A stretch of 64,000 nucleotides of DNA from Comamonas sp. BIGb0124 (GTDB taxonomy: Bacteria; Pseudomonadota; Gammaproteobacteria; Burkholderiales; Burkholderiaceae_C): NCBI RefSeq assembly GCF_003752175.1, contig NZ_RJVF01000009.1:62001-126000 (forward strand), read 5' to 3'. Position 1 is the first letter of the stretch, and each line of letters opens with the position of its first letter. Below, one piece after another: positions 51,566-60,662 of the stretch. Under the pieces are notes generated by a model. That model was not told where the DNA came from, made no database searches, and saw nothing but the letters and a program-made list of their open reading frames with translations. Both the position numbers and the translations under genes were made by a program.

Positions 51566-53800
51566 TCACTGGAGGGGCAAGGTCGACAGCGGCTTGTTCG
51601 ACAGGAAGATGGATTGCAGCTCGTCGTCGGTCAGCACGCGGTTCCACATCGCCAGGTCGCCGAAGATCTGTTGGTAAGTCGGGGCAGTTGCGCACTTGCC
51701 GGCGAAGTAGGGCGGTGTCACGGAGCCATTGCACTTGTTCATCAGGTAGGCCCCCGAGCCGTCGTCCCCGATGCCCCACTGCGGGAAGGCGGACAGTTTC
51801 GACAAGTCCACGCTGCCAGTCGACTTGTTGCTCACGACCTTGGAGGAGGTGCGGGTCACCGGATCGTGGACATAGGCATTCATCGTCCGGCCGACGCCAT
51901 CCACCGAGAACGCCAGGTAGACCCAGCGGTCGACGGTGATCTGCGTATAGGGGCCGGTCGGTCCGTCGGCTCGCACACCGCCGCCCGATCCGATGTTGAA
52001 CGCGATGCCGCACTGGTTGCCGGAACTCGAGAACATGCCGATGGCCACACCGGCGTTGCCGCCGCTGACGTAGTTCTTGTTGGCAAGGATCGTCACATTG
52101 CTCTTGCTCACGCAGGTCGGGGCCTTGAACCAGAATCCGATGGTGAACTGCGGCGTATTGCCCTTCGAGATGTCGAAGCCCGTTTTGGGCGTCAGTTTGT
52201 AGGCTTCCAATCCTTCGGGGGTCACGTAGTCGGTGTCGATGAGCAGGCCGTGCGTGCCGGTGAAAGGCCCTGGAACGACCAGTCCGGCCTGGGCCGGCAA
52301 CTGCGCGGAGAACGGTGCCATCTCGCTGTTGCCCTTGGCGTCGACAGGCGGCAAGCTGGCGCCGAACGGGTAGTAGGTGACCAGGCCGTTGGCGAGCGTG
52401 GGGGCCAGCGGAACGGGTGGCAGATAGGTCAGCGGCGGACTGAGGGTCGAACGCGATGCGGCGCCTGCCGCGGTCTTGGCCGTGATCGTGTAGTTGAACG
52501 CGTATGTGCCCTTGCCCGGCAGCGTGGCCGCGACGCTTTCGTCGGTATACGCGGTGCTTTCGGCGGGCAGGTCGCTGGCAATCGGCGTGCCATCCCGCAG
52601 GATGGAGACCGAGGCCCCTTGGGGAGCCGCCCAGCTCAGCTCGACCCGCGCTTCGGACGACTGGTTGTCGGCCACCGACGCGGTCAGCTGGGTCACGGCC
52701 GGTGCGCCGATGAGAGCGGCACCGTCGAGCGCATGATTTTCCGCAGGCGGCAGGCTGTTCAGATGGGCCAGCAGCGTGGGCGCGATATCGGCAATGCCGG
52801 TGTGCGTGTACAGCGTGGCCAGCTCGTCGGGCCGTTCTGCCCCGACCCCCAGCGTGCCGGTGTTCGGTGCTTCGTTGAGCGCGACGAATGTGGTCGACTC
52901 GGGAATCAGGGGCAGTCCGTCGTCCTGGCTGTTGTCGCTGAGTCCATGGTTGCCGGTGACCACCACGAGCCAGCGATCCGAATCGCGCCGCGCCGCCGCC
53001 TCCAGCAGTTGACCCACGGCACGATCGAGCGATACCAGCGTGGCTGCATATTCCGGCGATGCGATGCCATGGTTCAACGCTGCATCGCTGGCCGCGTGAT
53101 ATTGCGCCAGGACGCTGGCGTACGTCCCTGCGCCGATCATCTGCTCGGCTTGACCGGTCACACACGCGGTTGCGGTCGCGCTGCTGCCGCAGTCATACAG
53201 GGTATCCAGCGCCCCGGTTTCATGCAGAGGGGACAGCATCTTCGCCAGGCCCGTCGAGGCGACGACGGCACCGGTGCTGCCGATGCGGTCGTCGATGCGG
53301 GCGAACACGGTCTGCCCTGAAATGACCTGCTGCGGGGCGGCCGACAGCACGCGGTGCCGATGAGCCCACTGCCCCGTCAGCAGTGTCGCCCAGCCCGGCG
53401 CATCGAGTGTGGGCTGCTGGCTGGGCGATCCGGCGACGCCGCCGCTGTAGGCCATCTGCAGATGAAGTCGGGCCAGGTTGGGCAGTTGCCCTTGCGCGAT
53501 GCCGCGCTGTACGGCGTCGTAAGTCGCAGCGTCGAGGTCGATCAGCAGGGTTCGATTGACGGTCGGTCCGGCCGGAACTTCCGTCGTCGGGGGCTGGACC
53601 GGCGGCTCTGCTTCGTCGCCTGCACCTCCGCTACCGCCGCCGCAAGCGGCGAGCACCAGCGCCAAGGCGGCACCGGTGGAGCCCCAGCTTCGCCGCCGGA
53701 GCGATCGCGGAAACCGCACCGGGCCAACCGGTTCTTGGCCGTTGAAAACGATGAACGACGCTGGGGCGTTCAGGGAGGAATCGACAGATACTCTGGACAT
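51566..53800 (-). CDS. alkaline-phosphatase-superfamily lipoprotein with LamG domain
   Basis: 744 aa. Unusually long N-terminal region before the lipobox ALVLAACGGG (Cys near 53). Phosphodiesterase/NPP-like domain (~80-380): LLIDLDAATYD, PTLDAPGWATLLTG (~130-143) and VVVTGNHGLSD. A short fibronectin-like section (~385-460) and a C-terminal LamG/concanavalin-like domain (~480-735, QFTIGFWFKAPTC) follow. At the nucleophile position, where relatives have Thr/Ser, it has Asp (LDAPG), so activity is in doubt. Possible surface binder or nuclease-like enzyme near phospholipase C. Confidence 0.75.
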   Translation of the reverse strand: MSRVSVDSSLNAPASFIVFNGQEPVGPVRFPRSLRRRSWGSTGAALALVLAACGGGSGGAGDEAEPPVQPPTTEVPAGPTVNRTLLIDLDAATYDAVQRGIAQGQLPNLARLHLQMAYSGGVAGSPSQQPTLDAPGWATLLTGQWAHRHRVLSAAPQQVISGQTVFARIDDRIGSTGAVVASTGLAKMLSPLHETGALDTLYDCGSSATATACVTGQAEQMIGAGTYASVLAQYHAASDAALNHGIASPEYAATLVSLDRAVGQLLEAAARRDSDRWLVVVTGNHGLSDNSQDDGLPLIPESTTFVALNEAPNTGTLGVGAERPDELATLYTHTGIADIAPTLLAHLNSLPPAENHALDGAALIGAPAVTQLTASVADNQSSEARVELSWAAPQGASVSILRDGTPIASDLPAESTAYTDESVAATLPGKGTYAFNYTITAKTAAGAASRSTLSPPLTYLPPVPLAPTLANGLVTYYPFGASLPPVDAKGNSEMAPFSAQLPAQAGLVVPGPFTGTHGLLIDTDYVTPEGLEAYKLTPKTGFDISKGNTPQFTIGFWFKAPTCVSKSNVTILANKNYVSGGNAGVAIGMFSSSGNQCGIAFNIGSGGGVRADGPTGPYTQITVDRWVYLAFSVDGVGRTMNAYVHDPVTRTSSKVVSNKSTGSVDLSKLSAFPQWGIGDDGSGAYLMNKCNGSVTPPYFAGKCATAPTYQQIFGDLAMWNRVLTDDELQSIFLSNKPLSTLPLQ

Positions 53801-53947
53801 AACAACTCATCGTGCTTCGACCTCACGTCCGGGACGTGGTCGTTTCTTGGGAGGCTCGTCAAGCGGGGTTCATGCTTGCGAGGGCGGGATCGAAAGAAAA
53901 CGGTGTTCAGGGCCAAGGCCGTCGTCTGCCGGCTTGCCCGAGGGCGT

Positions 53948-54838
53948 TTATCGGGCGGGCGTATCGGGGGTGGCCCCGTTGCGCATGTGGCGGGCCAGCT
54001 CGCGCAGCACACCCGGCAGCTCGGCCACGCTGCGGATGACGGCGTGCGCGCCGGCGGCCTTGAGCTTGTGTTCGGCCTGGGCCATGCGGCGGTCCACTTC
54101 GTCCACGGGGGCATCGGCGAGCTCCTGCAGCGAGTAGCCCACCTCGTTGCCGGACAGGCTCAAGCCGATGCTCCACATGCCTGCCCTGCGGCCTTCCTCG
54201 ATGCCGGGAACCGTATCGTCCACCTTGACGCAGGACCTGACGTCGCCGATCGCGAGGGCCAGAACATTGGCCAGCGCCATGTAGGGGCCAGGTCGGCCCC
54301 CGGCTTCGAGCTCGTCGCCGGCCACGACATGGTCGGGCGCAATGCCGGCCTCGGCGGCCTGGGGCAGGAGCCGATCCAGCACCACGCGCGGATAGCCGGA
54401 GCACGATCCGATCTTGATCCCTTGCGACCGAAGCCACTGCAAGGTCTCGGCGGCGCCGACGATGGGTTCGGAGTATTCACCCACCTTGGCGATCTGCATC
54501 GGCATGAAGCGTTCGTAGACGGCATCGATGTCTGCAGAGGTGGGTTCCCGATTGAAACGGTCCTGCCACTGGGCACGGATGACCGGCTCCTCGAGCAACT
54601 GGTGGATGTGCTGCCATTTGGAAAGACCCATCGGACCCCGGGCCTGCGCGAGCGTGACCTCGATGCCGAACGCTTGGAAAGCCTCGACGAAGATCTGAGT
54701 GGGCGCCAGCGAACCGAAGTCGACCAGCGTGCCCGCCCAGTCAAAGATGACGGCTTGCAGCGGCGACAGATCGCCGCACGAAACGGCGGAGCCGGACAGA
54801 GAGACTGCGGGAGAGGACTGAGTGTGAGTCTGGGACAT
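53948..54838 (-). CDS. phnX: phosphonoacetaldehyde hydrolase
   Basis: 296 aa, HAD fold. Nucleophile D33 in IFDWAGTLVDFG and Schiff-base K74 in GPMGLSKWQHI, the pair diagnostic of PhnX, which cleaves the C-P bond of phosphonoacetaldehyde to acetaldehyde and phosphate. Downstream of an iron alcohol dehydrogenase gene and the phnDCE transporter on the same strand; no phnW transaminase is adjacent. Confidence 0.94.
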   Translation of the reverse strand: MSQTHTQSSPAVSLSGSAVSCGDLSPLQAVIFDWAGTLVDFGSLAPTQIFVEAFQAFGIEVTLAQARGPMGLSKWQHIHQLLEEPVIRAQWQDRFNREPTSADIDAVYERFMPMQIAKVGEYSEPIVGAAETLQWLRSQGIKIGSCSGYPRVVLDRLLPQAAEAGIAPDHVVAGDELEAGGRPGPYMALANVLALAIGDVRSCVKVDDTVPGIEEGRRAGMWSIGLSLSGNEVGYSLQELADAPVDEVDRRMAQAEHKLKAAGAHAVIRSVAELPGVLRELARHMRNGATPDTPAR

Positions 54839-54898
54839 GATCGCGGGTCGGTTGAAGAGAGGGGGGAAGGCAGTGCAGGGGCAGGAGGCAGGCGCTGC

Positions 54899-55996
54899 TC
54901 ATGCGTGAACCCCTGCGCGTATGAAGTTGCGGCCGCGCGGTCCCTGTGCAGCGTGGCGCATCATCTGGTCCCACTGATCGGCTCCCACGCCGTAATGGGC
55001 AGGGTCCGTCTCCACCCCCAGTTCATGGAGGAAGGTCTGCAGACGGGCGACGGCGACGTCACGCGAAGCGGTCTCGAAAATCGACAGCAGAGCCTCGTCG
55101 GCGGCGGCGTCGGCGCCCAAGGCCAGCTCCAGCACGCGGGGCAGGCTGAACGAGCAGGCGATGCCGTGCACCACGCCGTGCTGCAGGGTGATCTCGTAAG
55201 ACAGAGAATGTGCAAGCGCGGTCTTGGTGTTGGAAAACGCCAGTCCGGCCAGCACTGCCGCTTCGGCCATTTCGGCGCGCAGGGCGAGGTTGGCGGTGTC
55301 GCGCATGAGTGCAGGCAACACGTTCATGATGCGGCGGGCAGCGGTCACGGCCAGACCGGTCGAGACCGGATTGCGGTTCACGTTCCAGATCGACTCCAGC
55401 GCGTGCGACAGTGCATCGAGTCCGCTGGCCAGCGTGGTTCCGCCGGGCAGGCTGAGCATCAGCTCGGCGTCGAGCACCGCTGCTTCCGGCCAGGTCCAGG
55501 GTTGGTGAAGGGAGTGCTTGCGGCCGGCCCGCCGATCCCAGATCGTGGCCCAGGGCGTCACTTCGCTGCCGGTGCCGGCCGTCGTCGGCACGGCGATCAG
55601 GGCTCTGTGCGCGCCGGCGGGCAGGATTTCTCCGGCCTGGAGCGAGGCCAGCAGTTCGTCGAATCGACCGGTCGGTGTCCTGCACATCAAGGCCTTGGCC
55701 GTGTCGATGACGCTGCCGCCGCCCAGCGCGACGATGCAGGGTACGTCGGCCTGCTCGCGCTGGACGCTGTCGTAGAGCGGACCCAACCAGTCCACATCGG
55801 GGTTGGGCTGGACGTCCTGGATCACGCGCACGAGTTGCGCGCCCAGCATCGCACGCACCCGGTCGAGCAGCCCGATCTCCTGCGCCTCGGCGAATGTCAC
55901 GAGGATGCAGGTGCGCCCGGCGAGGATTGCGGGCAGTTGCTGGATTCCGCCAGGCTTGGCAAAAATCTTGACGGGGTTGTGAAAGATCCACTCCAT
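54899..55996 (-). CDS. iron-containing alcohol dehydrogenase, possible phosphonate route
   Basis: 365 aa Fe-ADH. NAD motif ALGGGSVIDTAKAL (~92-105), TTAGTGSEVTPW near 150, and metal-binding Asp/His positions in SGLDALSHALES and QHGVVHGIACSF. Relatives include phosphonoacetaldehyde reductase (PhpC type). Here, directly before phnX and after phnDCE, it may oxidise 2-hydroxyethylphosphonate to phosphonoacetaldehyde, or reduce the acetaldehyde made by PhnX. The choice is inference. Confidence 0.87.
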   Translation of the reverse strand: MEWIFHNPVKIFAKPGGIQQLPAILAGRTCILVTFAEAQEIGLLDRVRAMLGAQLVRVIQDVQPNPDVDWLGPLYDSVQREQADVPCIVALGGGSVIDTAKALMCRTPTGRFDELLASLQAGEILPAGAHRALIAVPTTAGTGSEVTPWATIWDRRAGRKHSLHQPWTWPEAAVLDAELMLSLPGGTTLASGLDALSHALESIWNVNRNPVSTGLAVTAARRIMNVLPALMRDTANLALRAEMAEAAVLAGLAFSNTKTALAHSLSYEITLQHGVVHGIACSFSLPRVLELALGADAAADEALLSIFETASRDVAVARLQTFLHELGVETDPAHYGVGADQWDQMMRHAAQGPRGRNFIRAGVHA

Positions 55997-56169
55997 GGGA
56001 TGCCTTGTCGTCGAAAGTGAAAGAGGGTCGGGGGGCGCCCACGGCTCCGCTGCCCGAGTCCGGTGTCGTCAGGAAAGGGCCTGGCCTGGAGGCCGGCTCG
56101 GGTTGCGGTTCGGGGAGGTGCCGAGTGGCAGGTGGCGGCGAGGTCAGGGGGCCCCGCCGACCGGCAGAG

Positions 56170-57000
56170 TCAGTGCCGGCTACCGCGCTGGATGCGCTGT
56201 CGCAGAAGGTTGGAGAGCATGTCGGCCAGGATGACCATCGCCGTGATCAGAATGATGCAAGTCGCGGTTTCCTGATAACGGAAGAGTTTCAGGCTGCTCA
56301 CCAGTTCGAACCCCAGACCGCCGGCGCCCACCATGCCGAGGACCGTGGCCGAGCGAAGGTTGACTTCGAAGCGGTACAGAATGACCGCGATCCAGGCCGT
56401 GATGGCTTGCGGAACGACGCCGAACACGATGATCTGGAGCTGACTGGCGCCTGCGCTGCGCAGGGCTTCGAGCGGCCCGGCGTCGATCTCCTCGATGCTT
56501 TCGGCGAAGAACTTGCCCAGCATGCCCATGCCGTGCAGTGCCAAGGCGAGGACGCCTGGGAAAGGCCCCAATCCCACGGCAGAGACAAAAACCAGCGCAA
56601 GGATCAGTTCGTTGATGCTGCGTATCACGTTCAGGAATTGCCGGGTCGCGATGCGCAGCCCGTTCCATCCATGGAGGTTGCCGGCTGCAATGAACGAGAG
56701 CGGCAGTGCCAGAACGATGCTGAGCAACGTGCCCCAGACCGCAATCTGGATCGTCTCGATCGCGGGTTTCCAGAGACGGCTCAGGATGGTCCAGTCCGGG
56801 GGAAAGGAGCGCGAGAGAAAGTCGCCGATCTGAGGCAGGCCGTTGGCCAGTTCGCCCCAGCTCATCTGCGAGCCTTCCGCGCTCCATTGCAGCAGCCACC
56901 CCAATGCGAGAGCCAGCGCGGCATAGGCCAGCCATCCCGTCGGCCCTTCGGGGCGGGCAGCGGTCCATCGGTAGGCGTTCGTCGGTGTAGCGGTGTTCAC
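56170..57000 (-). CDS. phnE: phosphonate ABC transporter permease
   Basis: 276 aa inner-membrane permease with six hydrophobic segments (for example AYAALALALGWLLQW near 27; ILALVFVSAVGLG near 140; ITAWIAVILYRF near 205) and the EAA-like loop ESIEEIDAGPLEALRSAGAS. GTG start at 57000 overlaps the phnC stop (GTGA). Ends 174 bp before the alcohol dehydrogenase start. Confidence 0.93.
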   Translation of the reverse strand: MNTATPTNAYRWTAARPEGPTGWLAYAALALALGWLLQWSAEGSQMSWGELANGLPQIGDFLSRSFPPDWTILSRLWKPAIETIQIAVWGTLLSIVLALPLSFIAAGNLHGWNGLRIATRQFLNVIRSINELILALVFVSAVGLGPFPGVLALALHGMGMLGKFFAESIEEIDAGPLEALRSAGASQLQIIVFGVVPQAITAWIAVILYRFEVNLRSATVLGMVGAGGLGFELVSSLKLFRYQETATCIILITAMVILADMLSNLLRQRIQRGSRH

Positions 57001-57791
57001 GAGAGGCCTCCGATGATCGAGGTCTGCAGCCGGCCATCGGCCTTTGCGGACGGTTCGGGGTGAACCAGGGGGTGATAAATGGCTTGCAAGGCCGGCTCCG
57101 TCAGGCCCTCGACCGTGCCGTCGTAGACCATGCGGCCGTGTGCCAGACCGACGATGCGATCGCCGAACTCCCGGGCATAGTCGACCTGGTGCAAGTTGCA
57201 GACCACGGCAATGCCGAGCTCGCGCGTGGCATCGCGCAGGTATTGCAGCACCGTGCGTGCGGTCTTGGGGTCCAGGCTGGCCACAGGTTCATCGGCCAGG
57301 ATGACTTTCGGCTGTTGCGCCAGGGCTCTTGCGATGCCCACACGCTGCATCTGCCCGCCCGAGAGCGCCTCGGTTCGCTCATCGACCTTGTGGGACAGGC
57401 CCACCCGATCCAGGCACTCGCGAGCCAGATCGAGATCGGCCTGGCGGAACAGTTGGAACACAGACGGGAGGGTCGGCAGGGCGCCCAGCCGTCCGGTCAG
57501 CACGTTTTTCAGCACGGACAGGCGGGGAACCAGGTTGTGATGCTGAAACACCATGGCCGCCTGGCGTGCCAGGTCTCGACGCGAGTGCCGTGCCATGAGG
57601 TCGATGCCCCCCACCTGCAGCGTGCCGCTGTCCGGCCGGGCCAGTCCGTTCATGCAGCGCAGCAGCGTCGACTTGCCGGCACCCGACAGGCCGAGCATCA
57701 CGACGAACTCGCCAGGCTGCACATCGAGATCGATTCCGTGCAGGACCTGATTGCTGCCGAAGCTTTTGCGCAGTTGGCGCGTGTGGATCAT
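56997..57791 (-). CDS. phnC: phosphonate ABC transporter ATP-binding protein
   Basis: 264 aa. Walker A GLSGAGKST (34-42), Q-loop VFQHHNLVPRLSV, signature LSGGQMQRVGIARAL, Walker B VILADEPVASLD and H-loop NLHQVD. The sequence, including FRQADLDLARECLDRVGL, is of the PhnC type. The ATG at 57791 overlaps the phnD stop (ATGA); a longer frame upstream is the phnD shadow. Confidence 0.94.
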   Translation of the reverse strand: MIHTRQLRKSFGSNQVLHGIDLDVQPGEFVVMLGLSGAGKSTLLRCMNGLARPDSGTLQVGGIDLMARHSRRDLARQAAMVFQHHNLVPRLSVLKNVLTGRLGALPTLPSVFQLFRQADLDLARECLDRVGLSHKVDERTEALSGGQMQRVGIARALAQQPKVILADEPVASLDPKTARTVLQYLRDATRELGIAVVCNLHQVDYAREFGDRIVGLAHGRMVYDGTVEGLTEPALQAIYHPLVHPEPSAKADGRLQTSIIGGLS

Positions 57792-58663
57792 TTCATCCGT
57801 CCGAGGTCGAGTTTCAACGATCTTGCGGTCTGCCGCACGACGTCGTAAGCCTGATCGTTGGTCGGGGCAAAGCCGTTGAGCACGCCTTGGTCGCCCCAGG
57901 GCAGATCCTTGATGTCTGCCAATGCGGCCGCCACCTTCTGTTTGGTCGCCGCATCGAGGCTCTTGCGCCAGACCATGGGCGACTCGGGAATGGGCTGCGA
58001 ACGCCAGACCACCTGAAAGTCGTCGGCCTTCACCACGCCCTTGGCAATGGCCGAGGCGAGGATCCGATCGGCCACCGCCGCACCGTCGACCTTGCCATTG
58101 GCCACGGCCATGATGTTGGCGTCGTGCGAGCCCGAGAAAATGACACGCGAGAAGTACAGGTCGGGATCGTAGCCCTCGGCCAGCAGACCGGCCTTCGGAA
58201 ACAGGTGGCCCGATGCAGAGCTGGGATCGACGAACGAGAAGGTCTTGCCCTTGAGCTTGGCCACGCTGTCGAGCCCGGAGTCCTTGCGCGTGATCAGCAG
58301 GCTCTGATACGAGCTGGTGCCGGTCTTCTTCGTCACGGCGACGGCGAAGGCTTCTGCGTTTGCCACCTCGCTGGCCAGGACATACGAGAACGGGCCCAGA
58401 TACGCGATGTCGAGTTTGCCGGAGCGCAGCGCTTCGATGACGCCGTTGTAGTCGTTGGCGACGAAGGGCCGCACCTTCATGCCCGACTTCTCGGCCAACT
58501 GATCCATGATCTGCTGGCTGGCCCGAATCATGGCCTGGGCGTCTTCCGAAGGGATCAGGCCGACGCGCAGTTCGGCGGGCTGGGCGATGGCGGAGGAAAA
58601 AGCAGTGATCGAAAGCGCTGTTGCGCAGGTCACCTTGATCCAAGCGAGGCGAGTCATCTTCAT
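57788..58663 (-). CDS. phnD: phosphonate-binding periplasmic protein
   Basis: 291 aa. Signal peptide KVTCATALSITAFSSAIAQ, then the PhnD/PtxB-type domain: LRVGLIPSEDAQAMIRASQQ, DIAYLGPFSYVLA and VDPSSASGHLFPKAGL. The ATG at 58663 has AGGAGAA upstream and gives the signal peptide. First gene of phnDCE, divergent from a LysR gene at 121 bp. Ligand may be 2-aminoethylphosphonate, hydroxyethylphosphonate or another alkylphosphonate. Confidence 0.93.
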   Translation of the reverse strand: MKMTRLAWIKVTCATALSITAFSSAIAQPAELRVGLIPSEDAQAMIRASQQIMDQLAEKSGMKVRPFVANDYNGVIEALRSGKLDIAYLGPFSYVLASEVANAEAFAVAVTKKTGTSSYQSLLITRKDSGLDSVAKLKGKTFSFVDPSSASGHLFPKAGLLAEGYDPDLYFSRVIFSGSHDANIMAVANGKVDGAAVADRILASAIAKGVVKADDFQVVWRSQPIPESPMVWRKSLDAATKQKVAAALADIKDLPWGDQGVLNGFAPTNDQAYDVVRQTARSLKLDLGRMK

Positions 58664-58727
58664 GGGTTCTCCTGGTAGCGGTTGTGTTGGGGGATCGGTC
58701 AGCCGCAATAGTAGGGACGACATATTT

Positions 58728-58772
58728 CTTTCATATGAAAGTTTTAAATTCCTATGCGTACCAATCCATAGG
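58728..58772. promoter_or_regulatory. two inverted repeats between phnD and lysR
   Basis: A perfect 14-bp palindrome CTTTCATATGAAAG at 58728-58741, and arms CCTATG (58751-58756) and CATAGG (58767-58772) with a 10-nt spacer. Both lie in the 121-bp divergent region and are the likely binding sites of the LysR protein. Confidence 0.5.
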
Positions 58773-58784
58773 AAGAACCTTTAG

Positions 58785-59660
58785 ATGTCTCTCGCCCGGT
58801 ATCGCGCCTTCGTCGCCGTTGCCCATCAGGGTTCCATGAGTGCCGCGGCCAGATCCTTGAATGTCAGCCAGCCGACGATTTCCGCGCAGATCAATGCCCT
58901 GGAAGCGACCAGCAAGGTGGAATTGTTTTATCGCCGGGGCTATCGGATGAGCCTGACCAAGGCGGGGGAACAGCTCTTCGCCATGGTGCAGCGCATGTTG
59001 ACGATGGAGGCGGAGGCGGAGTTTTTTCTGAGAGATTCGGGGAAACTCAATCAAGGTGCGTTGCGCTTGAGCGCGGTCGGCCCTTTTCATGTCATCGAGA
59101 TGGTTTCCGCCTACCGAAAGCAATACCCGAGCATGAAGTTGTCCATTCGCATGGGAAACTCGCAGCAGGTGTTGTCGGATATCGAGCGGTATACCACCGA
59201 CATCGGGGTGCTGGCCGGGCTGCACAACAGCGACCATCTGGAGGCCGTTCTTTACGCCCATCACCCCATTATCCTGTTTGCGCATCGGGAGCATCCACTT
59301 TCCCGGTACGATCAAGTCCCGCTTGCCAGCCTGGCCGGAATGGAGTTGCTGCGCCGGGAAGAGGGCTCCACCACACAGGCCACGCTGGATGCGGCCCTGG
59401 CCGAAGCGAAGGTTCAGACAAAATGTGCGCTGGAGGTCGGCAGCCGGGAAATGTTGCGTGAAGCCGTGGCCCGAGGTCTGGGTATCGGCGCTGTTTCCGA
59501 AGCCGAATTCATACCGGATCCGAGATTCAAGTCCATCCGGATTACGGGCGAGCCCGCAGCCACGAAGACCTATATTTATTATTCCAGGGAGCGCCGGGAC
59601 AGCCTGCTCATCCAGTCCTTTCTCACCGCAATCGAAAATAGAAATCACCCGTTGCGATAA
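58785..59660 (+). CDS. LysR family regulator of the phosphonate operon
   Basis: 291 aa. HTH at ~3-60 (RYRAFVAVAHQGSMSAAARS, then LNVSQPTISAQINALE) and a substrate-binding domain (GALRLSAVGPFHVIEMVSAY). This CysB/PhnR-like class controls phosphonate uptake and degradation genes (for example PhnR/PbfR-type LysR proteins). Divergent from phnD. GGAAG precedes the ATG. Confidence 0.9.
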   Translation: MSLARYRAFVAVAHQGSMSAAARSLNVSQPTISAQINALEATSKVELFYRRGYRMSLTKAGEQLFAMVQRMLTMEAEAEFFLRDSGKLNQGALRLSAVGPFHVIEMVSAYRKQYPSMKLSIRMGNSQQVLSDIERYTTDIGVLAGLHNSDHLEAVLYAHHPIILFAHREHPLSRYDQVPLASLAGMELLRREEGSTTQATLDAALAEAKVQTKCALEVGSREMLREAVARGLGIGAVSEAEFIPDPRFKSIRITGEPAATKTYIYYSRERRDSLLIQSFLTAIENRNHPLR

Positions 59661-60163
59661 GGTTGGGCGTGCCCGCGTGCGGCATCGTCTCGGGGTGACG
59701 GGGTTGCGATGGCGCTTTCGGGTTGGCCTGAAAAGGCATGGTCTCGGCAGACCATGGCGCTGCCGATCAAGAAATATTTACCTCGTTTTCAACGGACGGA
59801 AGGTGTGGATGGGCCTTAAGATTCAGCCTGTCCGCTCGGATCGAGCAGAGAACGAATGCCACCTGTTTGTCAGGGTTGCAGGAATGACGGCCTTTTCGAT
59901 ATGTTGCTGTGCAATAGGCCTTGATATTATTTGACTATTCTTCGCACTTGAGTTGCCTGTGAATAGTATGCAAAGATTTATTTATTGGCATCGATCTGGT
60001 TCGCGATGGCGGTGCATGTGAGGGTCACCCGCATGACGCATGGGCGAACGGTTTGGCCGGTGCCACACGGCATCGACGGACCCCGATGCCGTTCAAGGTC
60101 TGTCGGGGCCTTTTCTGCGTTCGATTCCGTTTCCCCCAAAATTCCCCAAGAAAGATCCGTGTG
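59661..60163. other. 503-bp non-coding region with two hairpins
   Basis: No gene found. A strong hairpin CATGGTCT-CGGC-AGACCATG at 59737-59756 lies 77 bp after the lysR stop and may be its terminator. A second, looser one has arms CCCCGA (60081-60086) and TCGGGG (60103-60108), followed by CCTTTTC, 56 bp before the HIT gene; it could be a terminator or leader structure. Confidence 0.35.
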
Positions 60164-60631
60164 ATGGCTGATGAGTGTGTCTTCTGTCGTATCGCTGCCG
60201 GTTTGGCGCCTTGCCACAGGATATGGGAGGACGACCGGCACCTGGCATTTCTGTCGATCTATCCGAATACGCCGGGATTTTCGGTCGTCATCACCAAGGC
60301 CCATCATTCCAGCCACGTGTGCGGGCTGGATGGCGAGGTTTTTCTGGACTTGATGGGGGCGGCCAAGAAAGTGGCGTTGCTGCTGGAGGCCTCCTTGGAA
60401 GGCGTCGGGCGGACGGGGCTGATTGCGGAGGGGTATGGAATCGACCATGCCCATGTCAAGCTGTTCCCCATGTACGGCGCCCCCAGGCACTGGAAACCTG
60501 TCCGATCGAAGATCGACAAGTTCTTCAATTGTTATGAAGGGTATATCTCGTCGCATGACGGCGCGCGGGCCAGCGACATGGAGCTGCAGGTCATGGCCGA
60601 ACGAATCAGAACCCGCTGGCGACAGGGCTAG
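60164..60631 (+). CDS. HIT-family protein
   Basis: 155 aa histidine-triad-fold protein: CVFCRIAAG at the N-terminus, core strands LAFLSIYPNTPGFSVVITK, and the triad region IDHAHVKLFPM. HIT hydrolases have HxHxH; here the third position is Lys (HAHVK), so nucleotide hydrolysis may be altered. Convergent with the DMT transporter. The start at 60164 is chosen because it gives the family N-terminus; the open frame upstream is not similar. Confidence 0.88.
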   Translation: MADECVFCRIAAGLAPCHRIWEDDRHLAFLSIYPNTPGFSVVITKAHHSSHVCGLDGEVFLDLMGAAKKVALLLEASLEGVGRTGLIAEGYGIDHAHVKLFPMYGAPRHWKPVRSKIDKFFNCYEGYISSHDGARASDMELQVMAERIRTRWRQG

Positions 60632-60662
60632 CGGGACTGCGTGGCCGGCTCGGGTCGGCCGG

